DNA of 64,000 nucleotides from assembly GCA_011033025.1 (NCBI GenBank), contig WFMF01000050.1, positions 705,470 through 769,469 on the forward strand. The letters run 5' to 3'. The translations under genes and the position numbers were made by a program. Source of the DNA: Beroe forskalii (taxonomy: Eukaryota > Ctenophora > Nuda > Beroida > Beroidae). How positions within the stretch are numbered: the first letter of the stretch is position 1; each line of letters begins with the position of its first letter. The notes under the pieces are model-generated. The model made no database searches. It was not told the origin of the DNA and saw only the letters and a program-made list of their open reading frames with translations. This document shows positions 46,501-58,500 of the stretch, piece after piece.

Positions 46501-46879
46501 TATTTTTGACGAGGCTTGTCAAATAAAAGGACGTCAGTTTTTTGACTTCTATGATGGCCACAGTTCATCAAATGTTTCAAGATCTTTCAAATTAATCCTA
46601 CTAGTTAATTTTGGACCTTTTTCAAATAAAATTCAGGTTTTTCCTGTTATCAAATATGGATATTTTCCTTTCAAATCCTCGGTAAAATCCTCGGCAAATT
46701 TATAAAAACTCGGCCGAGGCCGAGGAAAATAGGGATTTAAAATGACCGAGGCCGAGGCATTCCGAGGATTGGCAATTCTGACCGAGGCCGAGGCCGAGGC
46801 CTCGGTGAAACCCCAATACTCGGTGAAAACCGAGGCCGAGCCGAGGCCTCGGTCGATCCTTGCATGTAACAAAACCGTG

Positions 46880-48096
46880 ATAAAGCAAAATAACGAGTTT
46901 CTGTCTACTTTGACTCAATGACTCACTTTAGTGATAAGATATCATAGTAGGAGGCCCTTAGACACTGTCTGAGCCGTTTTAGAGTCAATGATTGACACAG
47001 TGATGACATGATGACATCATGGTGACACAAAAAATAAATTTTCAAAAATTTTCCAAATTTGTTCGGAATCACTTTAAAACCGTTCAGAATGTCAAAGTAA
47101 GTCATAAAAACATGATTCTGATCCAAAATTTTCGATTTTGTCAGGTAATATTGCGATATTGACATGGCCTGAAAATACAGTACCTAAAAAACGAAAAATC
47201 GGTCATCACGGACGAAAAATCGACTTTTTTTTGTTATGATGGCGATTTATTTCTTCTAGTAAACATTCAACTGACGTGCCTGCAAAATTTGGTGGCTATC
47301 TATTCCAGAACTCGAGATATGACACTAGTCACCATTTTCATGACCTGAGAGAGTATCCTCAAATTACCGGCACTTGTAACAAAATGTGACAAAATTGATA
47401 TGCGTGTTTCTGGGTTTTCTAATATGCTCTGATGATTTTATATGATCAGATATGATTGTTCATGGTCATAAGATACTGTTTGAACCATCTTGAGGCCTTT
47501 ATTCCTGAAAATGGTGACGCGGTGACACCATGACACCCATTTCAAAAATTTTCCAAATTTGTTCGGAATCACTTTAAAACCGTTCAGAATGTCAAAGTAA
47601 GTCATAAAAACATGATTCTGATCCAAAATTTTCGATTTTGTCAGGTAATATTGCGATATTGACATGGCCTGAAAATACAGTAAAAAAACGAAAAATCGGT
47701 CATCACGGACGAAAAATCGACTTTTTTTTGTTATGATGGCGATTTATTTCTTCTAGTAAACATTCAACTGACGTGCCTGCAAAATTTGGTGTGGCTATCT
47801 ATTCCAGAACTCGAGATATGACACTAGTCACCATTTTCATGACCTGAGAGTATCCCTCAAATTACCGGCACTTGTAACAAAATGTGACAAAATTGATATG
47901 CGTGTTTCTGGGTTTTCTAATATGCTCTGATGATTTTATATGATCAGATATGATTGTTCATGGTCATAAGATACTGTTTGAACCATCTTGAGGCCTTTAT
48001 TCCTGAAAATGGTGACGCGGTGACACCATGACACCCATTTCAAAAATTTTCCAAATTTGTTCGGAATCACTTTAAAACCGTTCAGAATGTCAAAGT
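46880..48096. repeat. About 500-bp tandem repeats, right arm, before the FLYWCH element
   Basis: The marker TTGTAACAAAATGTGAC recurs at 47374 and 47872, a period of 498. The left arm has one such unit at 11576-12300. Open frames repeating MSISQYYLTKSKI come from this repeat. Confidence 0.8.
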
Positions 48097-48924
48097 TGAG
48101 GTTGGGGGACGGAAGTTCGACAACCCGGAAGTTCGACAACCCAGAAGTTAGACACTGTCGAGCTTTAGGACCGTCGGACTTCAGTCTGTTGACGACCGGA
48201 AGTTCGACACCTGATCCCGCTGTCGAACTTCTGGCTGTCGGACTTCAGTCTGTTGACGCCCGGAAGTTCGACAAGCTCTCCACCTTTTCTTACACTTCGA
48301 AGGGCCCTTTTAATGTTTAATAAGGCGACCTCACCAAGTTTTATCGGATAAAGTAATTGCATGCGCCCATTATTTAACGTCTTGTGGTCATGTCATCTTT
48401 GATGAAGTTTATTAATCTTTCAGTTTGTTTTTCATGAGGCTTTTGAGTTGGCGATTTGAGCACCGGTTAAAGTGTAAGGCTTTCGGCAGTCTGGAGGAAC
48501 ACCGACATTGCCTCGGCGGACCTAAGGCAGACTCATCCTTACCCTAACCATAGCTCTTTTTGTTGCCCCAACTAGAACCCAAACACTTACCTAACCCTTA
48601 CAATCATCCAAATCATTATCCTTCCCCGATTAGGTTCTCCACAGGCCTGATAAAGCGAGTCCGCCTTAGGTCCGCCGAAGGAAACTTTGTGAGTCGTCAT
48701 GTGACCCTCGATAAGGGGGACAATAGAACTTGATGAGCGGTAAACGCTCGATTTGATGGGGTTGTTATCACCAGACACCAACCTAATCAGGGGTTATAGG
48801 TACGAGTTGTAGGTACGAGTCATAACAGGGTCTTTGACAAGATCAGCGAACTTGATGAAACGCTTGATGTAGTGGGGTCAAAGAGTATATATGCCCGAAA
48901 AATCTAACCAAATTATCCCCCAAC

Positions 48925-49233
48925 ATGTCTTCCACATCTACACCTACTCTAGTTCCAGCCCGCAGTGGCACGAAGCAGAATGTCCTCTACGAGTCTCACC
49001 GCTACTCCCTCAACAAGAGACGTGGAGAACGCTCCTACTGGACCTGTGTCATCAAGGGGTGCTCTGGGAAGCTCAACCTCCACCTGGACTCCTCCGTCAC
49101 CAAATCCACTCCCCACTGCCACCTCCCTACTCCTGCTGAGAACTCCATCCACATCGCCAAGCAAGAGATGAAGTCCAACGCCTCAGAAAGGAGCAGGACA
49201 TCACTGAGTGGAAGATGTCTCAGCAGGCGATGA
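48925..49233 (+). CDS. Small FLYWCH zinc-finger protein inside the 1.7-kb element
   Basis: ATG at 48925 (MSSTSTPTLVPARSG). Residues 16-65 fit a FLYWCH finger: LYESHRYSLNKRRGERSYW, then C..C spacing TCVIKGC, then the paired His of TPHCHLP. After residue 85 this copy loses frame; the duplicate at 58005 keeps the frame as SEQDITEWEDVQQAMREA, an acidic tail. FLYWCH fingers occur in Mutator-like transposases and in domesticated DNA-binding proteins. No DDE domain follows, so the product could only bind DNA. CDS GC content is well above the surroundings. Confidence 0.65.
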   Translation: MSSTSTPTLVPARSGTKQNVLYESHRYSLNKRRGERSYWTCVIKGCSGKLNLHLDSSVTKSTPHCHLPTPAENSIHIAKQEMKSNASERSRTSLSGRCLSRR

Positions 49234-49823
49234 GGAAGCCTCCTCCTCCTCGGGATCATCGCTGGGTGAAGTACGACGAGAACCTTCTCAGACTCATCGA
49301 CGCCTACGACACCTACGACAACAAGCTGCCCTTCCTGAAGGCTGTAGGGACTCTGATTGCCGTCTGAGTTTTGAATTGAATGTAATTGTACATTGTTGGG
49401 ATTGTTTAAGTAGGTAATGCATGGATTTATTATCTTAATTTAAGATATCATATTAAGTTATCATATTATATTTACTTATAATATACTCTTATACATGCCC
49501 ATTATCATAACTTCTTTTCTGATTAGATCTATCGATATAAGTCTCACCAAAGCCTGTAATTACCTTAAATAGTATAAAGGGGCATTGCAATGCAAAAGGC
49601 GAATTCCCTTTTTAGTAAAGCTTAGAAAGGGCGTCGAACTTCTGGGTGTCGAACTTCAGTCTGTTGACGACCGGAAGTTCGACACCCGATCCTGCTGTCG
49701 AGCTTTAGGACTGTCGGACTTCAGTCTGTTGACGCCCGGAAGTTCGACAAGCAGTGAGAGTGTCTAACTTCTGGGTTGTCGAACTTCCGGGTGTCGAACT
49801 TCCGTCCCTGACCTAGTGACCTA
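49234..49823. other. 3' part of the FLYWCH element
   Basis: AT-rich non-coding sequence (49400-49600) followed by the right subterminal inverted repeats. No other gene. Confidence 0.5.
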
Positions 49824-49832
49824 TGTCAAAGT

Positions 49833-51480
49833 AAGTCATAAAAACATGATTCTGATCCAAAATTTTCGATTTTGTCAGGTAATATTGCGATATTGACATA
49901 GCCTGAAAATACAGTAAAAAACGAAAAATCGGTCATCACGGACGAAAAAATCGACTTTTTTGTTATGATGGCGATTTATTTCTTCTAGTAAACATTCAAC
50001 TGACGTTACCACTTTGGGCAGGCTATCTATTCCAAAAACTCGAAGATATGACAAGTCATTTTCATGACCTGATTATCCCTCAAATTACCGGCCTATTTTT
50101 GAAATTCAGACAAAATTGAAATGCGTGTTTCTGGGTGTTCTAATATGCTCTGATGATTTTATATGATCAGATATGATTGTTCATGGTCATAAGATACTGT
50201 TTGAACCATCTTGAGGCCTTTATTCCTGAAAATGGTGACGCGGTGACACCATGACACCCATTTCAGGGTGCCAGGGTGTCATCTTGGTGTCACCGCGTCA
50301 CCATTTTCAGGAATAGAGGCCTCAAGATGGTTGGAGCAGTATCTAATGGCCATCAGCAATCATATTTGATCACATAGAATCACCAGTACATGTTGAAACA
50401 CCCAGAAACACGCATTTCAATGTTGTCACATTTCTGTTACAAGTGTCGGTAATTTGCGGATACTCAGGTCATGAAAATGGTGACAAGTGCCATATCTCGA
50501 CTTCTGCAATAGATAGCCACACCAAATTTTGCAGGCATGTCAATTTCGTGGTAACTAAAAGATATAAATCAGCAGCCATTCAAAAATTAAATTTTCAAGT
50601 CTGTTATGGCACATTTTTTTGATTTTCAGCTGATGTGACACTGTATTTTCAGGCTAAGTCAAGATCGAAAATTTGGTGAACAAAACCGATTATTTCATTC
50701 AAAATCATGTTTTTGTGACTTAGTTTGACTTTCTGAACGGGTTTAAAGTGATTCCAAACAAATTTGGAGAATTTTTGAAATGGGTGTCAGGGTGTCATCT
50801 TGTTGTCACCGCGTCACCATTTTCAGGAATAGAAACCTCAAGATGGTTGGAGCAGTATCTAATGGCCATCAGCAATCATATTTGATCACATAAAATCACC
50901 AGAACATGTTGAAACACCCAGAAACACGCATTTCAATTTTGTCACATTTTGTTACAATTGCCGGTAATTTGGCGGATAATCTCAGGTCATGAAAATGGTG
51001 ACAAGTGCCATATCTCGACTTCTGCAATAGATAGCCACACCAAATTTTGCAGGCATTTCAATTTCATAGTAACTAGAAGATATAAATCGCCAGCTTTACA
51101 AAATAGTCGTTTTTTCGTCTAAAATGACCGATTTTTTTCGTTTATCGCAATATTACCTGACAAAATCGAAAATTATGAGACAAAATCAAGTTTTTATGAC
51201 TTTTTGTGACCAACTAAACGGTTTTCAAGTCATTTCGAACAAATTTGGAACTTTTTGAAAATTTATTTTTTTGAGTCATCATGATGTCATTATGTCATCA
51301 CTGTGTCATCACCGATTCTAAAATGATTCAGACAGTGTCAAATGAAATCCTACTATCTAATCTAGTTGTTTGGAACCAACAAAACAGGTTAAATGACCCA
51401 AAAACACAACTTTCTATTTTGTCACAAGTGCCGGTAATTCGGGGGATTCATCTACTGGTGTACGGAGTTCATGATTCCGC
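49833..51480. repeat. About 500-bp repeats, right arm, after the FLYWCH element
   Basis: Matches 8200-9360 and 11660-12250 inverted. Near 50264 the two opposite-facing groups are fused directly (ACACCCATTTCAGGGTGCC), whereas the left arm has the fold-back element and flanks between them. Confidence 0.75.
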
Positions 51481-53001
51481 CAAAGTGGATGCAAAGTGGA
51501 TGCAATGAGACAAATTTGAGACATCGATTTCCTAGCTATAAAAACGGTATTTTGTGACTTCCAATAAAACCAAATGTGTTTGTAGGATAGCTCTAAAGGT
51601 TGTCCAACCTGTCACGGGCCAGTTTGGTCATTTTGGGCCCAATTATGACCCAAATGGGTCCTAAAAGGCCCAATTTTCAAATTGCTCCAATCGATCTGGA
51701 AACACGTCCAATCGATTTATAAACATCCTCCGAGGTATTTTACAAAGTTATATGGCCCTAAATTGATGTTAAGTGCCCCGGACACTCTGCATCCACTTCG
51801 CAAATTCTTGTTCAAAAGAGTGGATGCAAATGAGACAAATTTGAGACATCGATTTTCTAGCTATAAATACGGTATTTTGTGACTTCCAATGATACCAAAT
51901 GGTTTGTAGGATAGTTCTAAAGGTTGTCCAACCTGTCACGGGCCGGTTTGGCCATTTTGGGCCAATTATGACCCAATGGGCCCAAAAGGCCCAAATTGCT
52001 TCAATCGATCTGGAAACACTTCCAATTGATTTATAAACATCCTCTGAGGTATTTTACAAAGTTTTATGGCCCTAAATTTATGTTAAGTGCCCCAGACACT
52101 CTGCATCCACTACGCAAATTCTTGTTCAAAAAAATGGATGCAAATGAGACAAATCTGAGACATTGGATTTTTGGCTATAAAAGCGGTATTTTGTGACTTC
52201 CGATGATACCAAATGGTTTGTAAAATAGTTCTAACCAATTAAGTCGATGGTATAGCCAAGAATTCAATGTCTCAAATTTGTCTCATTTGCATCCGCTTTT
52301 TTGAACAAGAATTTGCGTAGTGGATGCAGAGTGTCTGGGGCACTTAACATCAATTTAGGGCCGTATAACTTTGTAAAATACCTCAGAGGATGTTTATAAA
52401 TCGATTGGAAGTGTTTCCAGATTGATTGAGGTAATTTGAAAATTGGGCCTTTTTTGGGCCCATTTGGGTCATAATTGGGCCCAAATGACCAAACTGGAAA
52501 ATCCTTCAGAACTATCCCTACAAACCATTTGGCATCATTGGAAGCCAAAAAATACCCCTTTATAGCCAGAAAATCGTCGTCTCAAATTTGTCTCATTTGC
52601 ATCCACTTTTTGAACAAGAATTTGCGTAGTGGATGCAGAGTGTCCGGTCACTTAACATCAATTTAGGTCCATAAAACTTTGTTAAATACCTCTGAGGATG
52701 TTTATAAATCGATTGGAAGTGTTTCCAGATCGATTTGAGCATTTTGAAAATCGGCTGTTTGGACGGTGGGTCCATTTTATGACCGCAAAGCCGATCAATT
52801 TCATTGTCAATAACTGAATTGTTATTGACAATGAAAATATTTTCATAATTTGGCATAAAACATAAATATTTTCGAGGGAATTAAATGATTCGATGACTGG
52901 TGATTAAACCCAACAGCACACGCAGAAATACAAGTTTTTGACGCGCGCGCATTGTCTCAAATCTGCATCCACTTCGCGGAATCATCGTCTGGGTGTACTA
53001 G
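51480..53001. repeat. 324-bp repeat array, right arm
   Basis: Inverted counterpart of 1507-1920 plus 6867-8200. Units face right up to about 52225, the axis is near 52225-52265, then an inverted unit follows. The PLE insertion site is uninterrupted at about 52590. Confidence 0.85.
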
Positions 53002-53009
53002 AGTTCATG

Positions 53010-54450
53010 ATTCCGCGGAAGTGGATCCAAATTGGATCCATGGGACAAATTTGGGACAAATCTGGGACATTTGTTTTTACGGCCATGTTTCGAAAGCTGT
53101 AATCTGACTTTAATGATTTCCGATGGTCCTGTAAGTTACTCGGACACGGCTTTTAAAGCCAAAAATAGCCGTTTTGGGCCTCCAATATGGCCATTTAGGG
53201 CCCCAAAGGCCAAATTTCAAAATAGTCGAATCAGTCCGGAAACGCCTCAAATCGATTTATAATCATCCTGAGAGGTTTTCTACAAAGTTTTACGCCAGAA
53301 AATGATATTTAGTGTCCCAAAATGATGGATCCCAAATCAGAGATTTCAGTGGATCCATATGGGACAAATCTGGCCATTTGTTTACGGCCCATGTTTGGCT
53401 GTAATCTGACTTTTTAATGTTTCCGATGGTCTGTAGTTGCTCCGGACCAGTTTGGCTTTAAAGCCAAATAGCCGTTTTGGGCCCCCATATGGCCATTTAG
53501 GCCCGAAAAGGCCATTTCGAAATGGCCGTCAAAATGGAAACGCCTCAGATCGATTTTAATCATCCTTTCGAGCAATCTGAAGTTTTACGGCCAGAAAATG
53601 TTATTTAGTGTCCCAAAATGATGGATCCAAATCGAGATTTCGAAGTGGATCCATATGGGACAAATGTCCCAGATTTGCCCCATATGGATCCACTTCGAAA
53701 TCTGGATTTGGATCCATCGTTTTGGGACACTAAATGACATTTTCTGGCCGTAAAACTTTGTAGAATACCTCTCAGATGATTATGTCGATTTTTCGGCGTT
53801 TCACCGATTTCATTATTTTGAAATGAGGGCCTTTTTGGGCCCTAAATGGCCATATTGGCCCCCAAAATGGCCTTTTCGGCTTTAAAAGCCGTGAACATGG
53901 TCCAGAGTAACCCTACAGACCATCTGAAATCATTGAAAGTCATATTAGAGCCGAAACATGGCAAGCTGTAAACAAATGTCCAGATTTAGCCACATATGGA
54001 TCCACTTCGAAATCTCGATTTGGATCCATCGTTTTGGGACACTGAATGACATTTTCTGGCCGTAAAACCTTGTAGAATACCTCTCAGGATGATTATAAAT
54101 CGATTTGAGGCGTTTCCGGACCGATTCGGCCATTTTGAAATTTGGGCCTTTTTGGGCCCTAAATGGCCATTTTGGTCCCCAAAATGGCTTTTTCGGCTTT
54201 AAAAGCCGTGAACATGGTCCGGAGTAACCCTACAGACCATCTGGAATCATTAAAAGTCAGATTACAACCGAAACATGGCCGTAAAACAAATGTCCCAGAT
54301 TTGTCCCATATGGATCCACATCGAAATCTCGATTTGGATCCATCGTTTTGGAACACTGAATGACATTTTCTGGCCGTAAAACTTTGTAGAATACCTCTCA
54401 GGATGATTATAAATCGATTTGAGGCGTTTCCGGACTGATTTAGCCATTTC
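53010..54450. repeat. 320-350-bp repeat array with central palindrome
   Basis: Two units in one direction (53010-53655) and two to three inverted (53656-54450). The axis is at about 53670, where GATTTCGAAGTGGATCCAT meets its complement. It shares a diverged core with the 324-bp family: TCGATTTATAATCATCCTG and CTACAAAGTTTTACGGCC. Confidence 0.8.
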
Positions 54451-55500
54451 GATTTTTTTACTCAAAATCATGCTTTGATAACTTTCTGTGACAAAGTAAC
54501 AAAATGGTTTTTAAGCCATGGTTTCGAACAAATTTGGAAGTTTCGTAACTTCTTTCCGGTCATTTAGATGTCATCATATCATCACTGTGTCATCACCGAT
54601 TCCAGAAGGGCTTATGACCTCCTGCAGTCGTATTCAATCATTTAAAAGAACCAGTAGACAGAACACCGAAAATGGACCCACCCAAAAAACGGATTTCATC
54701 TTTGTCTCATTTTGTTACAAATGTTGGCAATTTTGGAGATTCATCTACTGCATAACAAAACGATAAACGACATCAGTTATGGTTTTGAAAATGACCTAAA
54801 TTCGTTGGACTTAGGTCAATTTGTACGGCGCACGCATAAATGTGACCTTTTGCGCGCCGCGCAAAATGTCCCAAATGTGGATCCACTTCGCGGGAGTCAG
54901 TCTTTCGCCGATTTTGGAACAAAAATGGAACAAAATCGGAACAAATATGTAACAATTGTAAGCATATGTTTGCGGCCAGAGTTTGGTTTGGTTTGACTTT
55001 CTAATCATGTAAATGTGTTGTAGATACATTGAATCGATAGTTCTGATAAATTTTTAGGGTCAGCCAGCCGTCATGGCGCCGCCAGATAGCCGCCAAAGCC
55101 ACCTATTTTCGTACGCATATATGCCGATTTTTCGAGTTGTTTTGACCAGTCCAAATGGGTCATAGGTACTCAAATTGTTGCTACACATGTTCTAGAGAGT
55201 GTGTCTGATGATGTTTCATCCGTGCGTCACGTTGGAAACGTTTGAGGAAGTGGAACATAGTTTCTGGAAAAGGTGGAACAAATGTGTAACAATTGTAAGC
55301 ATATACACGTACGTGTAACAATTGTAAGTATATGTTTGCGGCCAGAGTTTGGTTTGGTTTGACTCTCTAATCATGTTAATGTGTTGTAGATACATTGAAT
55401 TGATAGTTCTGATAAATTTTTAGGGTCAATTGCCACCCTGGCGCCGCCAGATAGCCGCCAAAGCCACCTATTTTCGTACGCATATATGCCGATTTTCGAG
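54451..55500. repeat. Intronic repeats with a 200-bp direct duplication
   Basis: 54950-55140 and about 55290-55500 are near-identical (ATGTTTGCGGCCAGAGTTTGG to ATATATGCCGATTTTTCGAG). The intervening 150 bases are unique. No gene. Confidence 0.65.
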
Positions 55501-58500
55501 GGCCACAGTTCATCAAATGTTTCAAGATCTTTCAAATTAATTTTTATAGTTAATTTTGACCTTTTCAAAAAAAATTCAGGTTTTTCCTTTATCAAATGGA
55601 TATTTTCCTTTCAAACCCTCGGAAAACTGGCAATTTATAAAACTCCCGAGGCCGAGGAAAATGGGATTTAAAATGACCGAGGCCGAGGCTTTCCGAGGTT
55701 TGGGGCAATACCGAGGCCGAGGCGGGGCCCCGGAAACCCTACTGGTGAAACCGAGGCCGAGGGGGCCCGGTCGATCCTCGTAAAAAAAACCGGATAAAGC
55801 AAAATAACGAGTTTCGTCTACTTTGACTCAATGACTCACTTTAGTATAAGATATCATAGGAGGCCCAGCCCTGTCTGATTTTTTAGAGCAAGATTGAAAA
55901 GTGATGACATGATGACATCATGGTGAAAAAAATAAATTTTCAAAAATTTTCCAAATTTTTTCGAATCATTTTAAAACCGTTCAGAATGTCAAAGTAAGTC
56001 ATAAAATGATTCTGACCCAAAAATTTTCGTTTTTTGTCAGGTAATATTGCGATATTGACATGGCCTGAAATAAGTACCTAAAAAAAAAAATCGGTCATCA
56101 CGGACGAAAATCGACTTTTTTGTTATGATGGGATTTATTTCTTCTAGTAAACATTCAACTGACGTGCCTGAAAAATTTGGTGGCTATCATTCCAGAACTG
56201 AGATATGAACTAGTCACCATTTTCATGCCCTGAGAGATCCCTCAAATTACCGGCACTTGTAAAAAGGGAAAAAATTTGGGAAGGGTGTTTCTGGGTTTTC
56301 TAATATGCCTGATGATTTTATATGACAGATATGATTGTTCATGGTCATAAGATACTGTTTAAACCCATTTTGAGGCCTTTTTTCCTAAAAATGGTGACGC
56401 GGTGACACCAAACCCATTTCAAAATTTTCCAAATTTGTTCGGAATCATTTTAAAAACCGTTCAGAATGTCAAAGTAAGTCAAAAAAAACATGATTCTGAT
56501 CAAAAATTTTTCAAATTTGTCAGGTAATATTACATTCATGACATAATACAATATTAAAAAACAATCGGTATCACGGACAGAAAAATCGACTTTTTTTGTT
56601 ACGTGGCATTTATTTCTTCTAATGTATTCTTCTGCAAAATTTGTGATCATATCTGTTCCAGAATGAATGCCTTTAGTCTACAATTTCATGACCTGAGTAT
56701 CCCTCAAATTACAGCACTTGTAACAAAATGTAGACAAAGTGATATGCGTCTTTCTAAGGTTTCTAATACTCTGAATGATTTTGCCTGATCAGATATGATT
56801 GTTCATGAATCTTAAGATACATTCACAGGAGGCCTTTATTCCTGAAAATGGCGACGCGGTGACACCATGACACCCATTTCAAAAATTTTCCAAATTTGTT
56901 CGGAATCACTTTAAAACCGTTCAGAATGTCAAAGCGAGGTTAGACGGAAGTTCGACAACCCGGAAGTTCGACAACCCAGAAGTTAGACACTGTCGAGCTT
57001 TAGACCGTCGGACTTCAGTCTGTTGACGACCAGGAGCCCGACACCTGATCCGCTGTCGAAACTTCTGGCTGTCGGACTTCAGTCTGCTGACGCCCGGAAG
57101 TTCGACAAACTCTCCACCTTTTCTTACACTTCGAAGGGCCCTTTTAATGTTTAATAAGGCGACCTCACCAAGTTTTATCGGATAAAACTTGCATGCGCCC
57201 ATTATTTAACGTCTGGTCGTCATGTCAGCTTGATGAAGTTCATTAATCTTTCAGTTATGTTTTTCATTAGGCTTTTGAGTTGGCGATTTGAGAACCGGTT
57301 AAAGTGTAAGGCTTTCGGCAGTCTAGAGGAACACCGACATTCCCTCGGTGGACCTAAGGCAGACTCACCCTTACCCTAACCATAGCTCTATCTGTTGCCC
57401 CAACTAGAACCCAAACACTTACCTAACCCTTACAATCATCCAAATCATCCTTCCCTCGATTAGGTTCTCCACAGGCCTGATGTGCTGAGTCCGCCTTAGG
57501 TCCGCCGAAGGAAACTTGTGAGTCGTCATGTGACCTCGATAAGGGGACAATAGGAACTTGATGAGCGGTAAACGCTCGATTTGATGGGGTTGTTATCACA
57601 GACACCAAATCCTAATCGGGGTTATAGGTACGAGTTGTAGGTACGAGTCATAACAGGGTCTTTGACAAGATCAGCGAACTTGATGAAACGCTTGACCAGT
57701 GGGGTCAAGAGTATATGTCCGAAAAATCCTAACCAAATTATCCCCCAACATGTCTTCCACATCTACACCTACTCTAGTTCCAGCCCGCAGTGGCACGAAG
57801 CAGAATGTCCTCTACGAGTCTCACCGCTCTCTCCCTAAACAAGAGACGTGGAGAACGTCTACTGGACCTGCTAATGTCATCAAGGGGTGCTCTGGGAAGC
57901 TCAACCCCCTGACCTCCGTCACCAAATCCTCTCCCCACTGCCTCCTCTCTCCTGCTGAGAACTCCATCCATCATCGCCAAGCAAGAGATGAAGTCCAACG
58001 CCTCAGAAAGTGAGCAGGACATCACTGAGTGGGAAGATGTTCAGCAGGCGATGAGGGAAGCCTCCTCCTCCTCGGGATCATCGCTGGGTTGGGAAACCTT
58101 GTTTAACAAATAAGCTGCCCTTCCTGAAGGCTAATGCATGGTTAGTTTTCAATCTTGTACATTGTTGATTATAAGTAGGTATATGTATTATCTTAATTAT
58201 ATCTTATTATATTTATTTATAAGACTCTTATACATGCCCATTATCATAACTTCTTTTCTGATTAGATCTATCGACATAAGTCTCAACAAAGCCTGTATAC
58301 TTTTAAATAGTATAAGCATTGTAATGCAAAGGCGAATTCCCTTTAGTAAAGCTTAGAAAGGGCGTCAGAATCTTCTGGGTGTCGAACTACAGTCTGCTGA
58401 CGACCGGAAGTTCGACACCTGATCCTGATGTCGAGCTTTAGGACTGTCGGACTGTCTGGTGCCCGGAAGTTCGACAAGCAGTGAGTGTTCAACTTTGGGT

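Larger units (their letters stand above)
44072..46862. mobile_element. 2.8-kb element with 8-bp TSD and CCGAGG-rich ends (hAT-like)
   Basis: Termini CAAGGATCGACCGAGG and its inverse, flanked by CATGTAAC at 44064-44071 and 46863-46870; the left arm holds a single GTTACATG at about 12337. Both ends contain arrays of the hexamer CCGAGG (44090-44250, 46680-46860). The interior has an embedded SINE and irregular tandem blocks of 120-170 bases (CCAGACGTTTAGATTAG at 44984, 45243, 45713, 46010 and others). No transposase. An 8-bp TSD suits hAT but is not proof. Confidence 0.8.
48097..49823. mobile_element. 1.7-kb element encoding a FLYWCH-type zinc finger (Mutator-like?)
   Basis: Flanked by TGTCAAAGT at 48088-48096 and 49824-49832, a 9-bp TSD; the uninterrupted sequence occurs at 47590 and in the left arm near 12120. 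Long subterminal inverted repeats are built of GGACGGAAGTTCGACA and GACTTCAGTCTGTTGACG. A second internal inverted pair (GCGGACCTAAGGCAGACTC and its inverse) lies at 48520 and 48650. A 9-bp TSD, long TIRs and a FLYWCH finger all point to a Mutator-like element without the catalytic part. Confidence 0.75.
46556..55500 (+). repeat. Segmental tandem duplication, copy 1 (8.9 kb)
   Basis: Begins GGCCACAGTTCATCAAATG inside the hAT-like element and ends GATTTTCGAG; the same start recurs at 55501. It contains the 3' end of the hAT-like element, ~500-bp repeats, the FLYWCH element, 324-bp repeats and the 53-kb repeats. It crosses the outer border of the inverted-repeat arm, so it is later than that structure. 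Confidence 0.85.
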
